From Cudoniella acicularis (Eukaryota > Ascomycota > Leotiomycetes > Helotiales > Helotiaceae), in NCBI GenBank assembly GCA_013054445.1, contig JAAMPI010000143.1, positions 1-59,944 of the forward strand: a stretch of 59,944 nt of DNA, read 5' to 3'. The notes under the pieces were generated by a model. It was not told the origin of the DNA and made no database searches. It worked only from the letters and a program-made list of their open reading frames with translations. Both the position numbers and the translations under genes were made by a program. Positions 56,952 to 59,944 of this stretch are shown here, in pieces (position 1 is the first letter of the stretch; every line of letters begins with the position of its first letter).

Positions 56952-58095
56952 AAAGGGGCGAACAAAAATGCTAATAATAGTTACGATCAAACCCCTTTAC
57001 ATTTAGCAGTCAGGGAAAATTATATCGACCTTATTCAATTATTACTAAACAAAGGAGCGAATCCTCAATTTCAAGATGAAGCTGGTAATACGCCACTTGA
57101 TATCGCCGACAATGATTCAGAAGCTGCTTGGATTCTTAAGATAGGGGTTAGCCTTGAGAATCACAATGGTCATGGCTATACCACCTTAGGACATTTTTTT
57201 AATTTGGGCAAGTTGAATGTTGTCAACGGCCTGCTGGATCGTTGAGGAGATACATAATACATGCACTATGGGAGGACGAGGTTAGCCTACCTCTTATGAC
57301 TACCGCGTTGAACCTTGACTTCTCTATGATGAAGCTCCTTCTTGATCGTGGAGCTGATATCGAAGCCCCGGCGAATCGTAGCGGCCTAGCACTTGTCTGT
57401 CTTGCCTGGTATCGAAATTTGGAAGCCGTACCGTTCTTGCTGGACCATGGTGCTAATATCAAATCATGCAACAACGTAAGTTTCAATGCGGTGCAGGAAG
57501 CGGCCTTCCATGGATACAACGAAATTCTCGTTCTGCTCTTAGATAGTGGGGCACATATGACCTCATGCACTAATAATGGTTATTCGGCATTGAGTTTAGC
57601 TGTTTGGGGAGGCATTGACGTCCTACAACTCCTGTTGGATAGGGGTGCTGATATTAATGCCGTTAATGAAGACCATGCCACTCCACTCCATGATTAGTGC
57701 GAGGAGGGATTTGACGATATTACAAAGATATTATTGGAAAGAGGAGCCAATATCAAAACAAAGCGCCAAGGAGGTTATACACCGTTGTGTCTGGCTGCAA
57801 GAGGAGGCCATTTAAAATATATGAGGTTGTTGCTGGAGCTGGGGAATGCCAACTTTGAAGAAATAAACAATGATAGCTGGACTCTTTTGATACAGGCAAC
57901 TTATCATAGCTATTTCGAGGGAGTGGAGATGTTGGTTGAGGCTGGCCGCTGGCGCACCCTTGACTACGACCTACAGTTAGGGACGGACAGCATTGGTTGA
58001 GACCGATCAATCAAGGTAATGATAAGATTGCTAATTATTTGAGGGAAAAGATGAAACTCGAACTAGGTATGGAGGGCGTTAAAAAATCGGACTGA
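56952..58095 (+). pseudogene. Degenerate ankyrin-repeat array
   Basis: At least eight ankyrin units can be read: DQTPLHLAVRENYIDLIQLL, GNTPLDIADN, MMKLLLDRGADIEAP, AVPFLLDHGANIKS, NEILVLLLDSGAHM, DVLQLLLDRGADINAVN, ITKILLERGANIKTKRQG and YTPLCLAARGGHLKYMRLLL. Breaks are TGA near 57243 with local frameshifts to about 57275, TAG at about 57695 (HD-stop-CEEG, where Trp fits) and a frameshift near 57990 before the last piece (LRPINQGNDKIANYL, end TGA 58095). The N-terminal effector and ATPase domains are not attached. It was probably the sensor end of an NLR-like gene. Confidence 0.8.
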
Positions 58096-58380
58096 TCGCA
58101 ATTTTACGCTTATAATACATTATTGGACCATCAAATCAGTGGCCAATTCTGAAATAAAAGTTTACGTTATTCCAACTATTTGCTAAACCTTCAACTTTTC
58201 CTTCATTTGTTATCCTTAATCTCCTATTCCTCTACTTGATGAGCTAGTTGTTTGAGTACCAACCCCGACTCAAATTCCCAAAGGAATAGGACAGTGCACT
58301 TCCGTCTGATTTTTTGTACAAGATGTACAGCCCATCCCCACACCGCCCTGTGTAACCTATCATAATTATTAACTCCACTA

Positions 58381-58725
58381 CTATCCCAAATCTAATATAC
58401 GACATAGAATAGGAGGGATCAAAAGTAAACCCACTTCTTTACAACAAAAGTCTGTCCTCGCAATCTGATCCGGAGTCAAACACGCGTATTGAGGATCGTA
58501 GCTTGCTTTAGGTTCATCAACCAAGGTTGCGTTCAAGCCTACGGACTGCTAGTTAGTCCGCGCTTGTTTTGGAGGTATAGGGGAGAACATACACCCAAGA
58601 TAGTTTTTAGCGGGATCGCGCGCCCCATAAGGGCAACAAGCACGAGTTGCGTTTCCGGGGCAGATCCAATTTGCATTGGAGCCAAGTGCTAGGAGGGAGG
58701 TAAGTGCTAGGATGACGAAGCTCAT
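58381..58725 (-). CDS. Small secreted eight-cysteine, hydrophobin-like protein
   Basis: Two exons (58725-58593 and 58538-58381), joined by a 54-nt intron GTATGT...CTAAC...CCGTAG, give 96 aa. The signal peptide is MSFVILALTSLLALGSNA. The mature part has exactly eight Cys in the order C-CC-C-C-CC-C: WICPGN, RACCPYG, YLGCLNA, QYACLTP, DFCCKE, ILCRIL. Spacings are 7, 13, 18, 11 and 12 residues with 6 after the last, close to class II hydrophobins (about 9, 11, 16, 8, 10). The splice itself creates the fourth Cys (T|GC), which argues that the model is right. Hydrophobins coat aerial hyphae and spores with amphipathic films. The alternative is an unrelated secreted cysteine-rich effector; the last 20 residues are the least certain. 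Confidence 0.65.
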
Positions 58726-59625
58726 TTTTGGTTTAAGTTTTTGGTTCGAATTTGGGTTTAGATGGGTTGCTGATAGCTCCTATTCACGATCCAGTTAAGA
58801 AAGGTTTTGAGTTATATTTTGTGGGGAGGGGGGAAAGGATAAGGCATAAGTACTATAGGCATCTATATTTATTCAATTTAACCATTATTTGCGCGCGACT
58901 GGATGAAGTGAAGATTTTGCCTTTTATTTTTACGCATTATTGAGACCTCGGTATACCCGGTCAGGTTATCAAACTAAACCCCGCTCAGGAGACCACTTTA
59001 GCCTCTTAACGCTATCAGCATAAAAACCCCTTTAATACCCGCAGAAAGGAGAAATATATAGCCGAAGGGGGGCCTCTTCAAGAGAGCAGGAAAAGAATTA
59101 GCATTGTCCTTGCATCCCTAGACACCAGTCACTGGGATACGGATTTAAACAGCTTTATGACCTGATTTTTGAGCTCTCGCTGGTGTATCGGGTCCTGTAC
59201 GATCGATCAATCGATTTCAATTCGGACCACTTTGCCTTGGAGTACACGAATCTGGTTTGCTAGGGCTTACAATAAGCAAAAAAACTTACACTAGAAACTA
59301 AAGGGCCCTGGCCTTATTACGCTCCAGGTGATGCTTAAGCTTCGAAGTGTTCCATTTCTGGTATTTTATTTTCTACAATCACATGAAAAGCAAAAGCTGA
59401 CAACAATGTAAGGAGGATGCCTGAGCACGGCCTGATAACAGCCTGAGCATGCATTCGGTCATGTTTCTTTTGTCTGATTGGTCACATTTCCGAATGGCTG
59501 CCTAGCCATCTAATCTACACCGCTCATCTTTCCTCCATCTTACTTCACACTGGTCGTCATCAAATATCGTTGAAAAGAATCTCTATCATTTTGATTTTTG
59601 GCCATTTTGATATTTTGATACAGCC
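58726..59625. other. Intergenic DNA upstream of hydrophobin-like and HET genes
   Basis: No gene recognised. It is a divergent promoter region for the genes at 58725 (minus) and 59626 (plus). ATCGATCAATCGAT-like words occur near 59202 without assigned meaning. Confidence 0.4.
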
Positions 59626-59944
59626 ATGTTCTGCGACTGTTGCTCTAATATTGGTAGCCATTTTGATCAGATATTTTGCCTTTCTGCGAACCCCTCCAAT
59701 GCCGGAACACTGCCTGTCAAGCCAACAAGCATCGAGTCAAGTGAATCCTGCACACCTCAAACAGGGCATCTTGTATGCGTGCAGAGCACTGACGGGAAGG
59801 ATGCAAATGACGACGAGAGTCTGCTATCAAGTGACTCTTACAACTTCAATCGACGCTCACGATGGCCAAACAAGACAGAGAACAGATACAAACATCATGC
59901 CAGCTATATGGAGTTATTACGCTCAGCTAATAGAGGTTGCCCTT
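59626..59944 (+). CDS. 5' part of a HET-type gene, runs off the window
   Basis: ATG 59626 opens a frame that stays open to the window edge (106 codons). It starts MFCDCCSNIG and ends YKHHASYMELLRSANRGCP, the leader that usually precedes the HET domain in fungal proteins (Cys-rich start, then HH-SY--L--SA--GCPLC). The diagnostic YxxLSYxWG box would lie beyond the edge, so the family is inferred. No lesions in the visible part. Confidence 0.7.
   Translation, partial: MFCDCCSNIGSHFDQIFCLSANPSNAGTLPVKPTSIESSESCTPQTGHLVCVQSTDGKDANDDESLLSSDSYNFNRRSRWPNKTENRYKHHASYMELLRSANRGCP

Overview
The window is nuclear DNA of a filamentous ascomycete (Pezizomycotina; a Leotiomycete would fit, but this is inference). 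The evidence is short 46-130 nt introns with GTAAGT-like donors, CTAAC/CTGAC branch sites and YAG acceptors; expanded HET, NACHT and NB-ARC families; secreted GH76 and GH78 enzymes; and several AT-rich islands and broken genes whose stops are mostly TAG at former Trp (TGG) or Gln (CAG) codons. That is the footprint expected of repeat-induced point mutation (RIP, CpA to TpA).

Layout. 1-7.0 kb: end of an unknown gene, a 165-bp MITE, a dead HET/NB-ARC/TPR receptor gene, a 343-bp AT-rich TIR element and a dead Tc1/mariner transposase. 7.7-11.2 kb: a histidine phosphatase and an intact HET gene. 12.9-15.5 kb: a decayed F-box-like gene and a small unknown gene. 15.5-22.4 kb: a 6.8-kb stretch with no supported gene. 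22.4-29.2 kb: an amino-acid transporter, a small secreted protein with a beta-sandwich-like domain and an intact 518-aa cytochrome P450. 29.4-32.3 kb: a broken NACHT gene, an unknown interrupted frame and a three-unit tandem repeat. 33-38 kb: an FAD monooxygenase, a membrane/coiled-coil protein, and a divergent pair of an Mgr3-like mitochondrial TPR protein and a Dap1/MAPR haem protein. 38.2-38.9 kb: two adjacent TIR elements. 40-42.8 kb: a broken NACHT-ankyrin gene. 43.5-54.6 kb: GH76, a Rad55-like RecA ATPase, two gene fragments (GRAM-like and aprataxin) meeting at a breakpoint, GH78 rhamnosidase and an Osm1-type fumarate reductase. 55.5-59.9 kb: relics of a hydrolase/ankyrin receptor, a hypothetical ORF, an unlisted eight-cysteine hydrophobin-like gene and the start of another HET gene.

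Taken together, conserved housekeeping genes (DAP1, Mgr3-like, Rad55-like, GH76, Osm1) sit among fast-turnover allorecognition/innate-immunity genes and transposons. Every multidomain NLR-type gene seen here is broken, while the single-domain HET genes are open. Exon models were built by hand and checked only for reading-frame consistency; family assignments come from motif recognition, with no database search.
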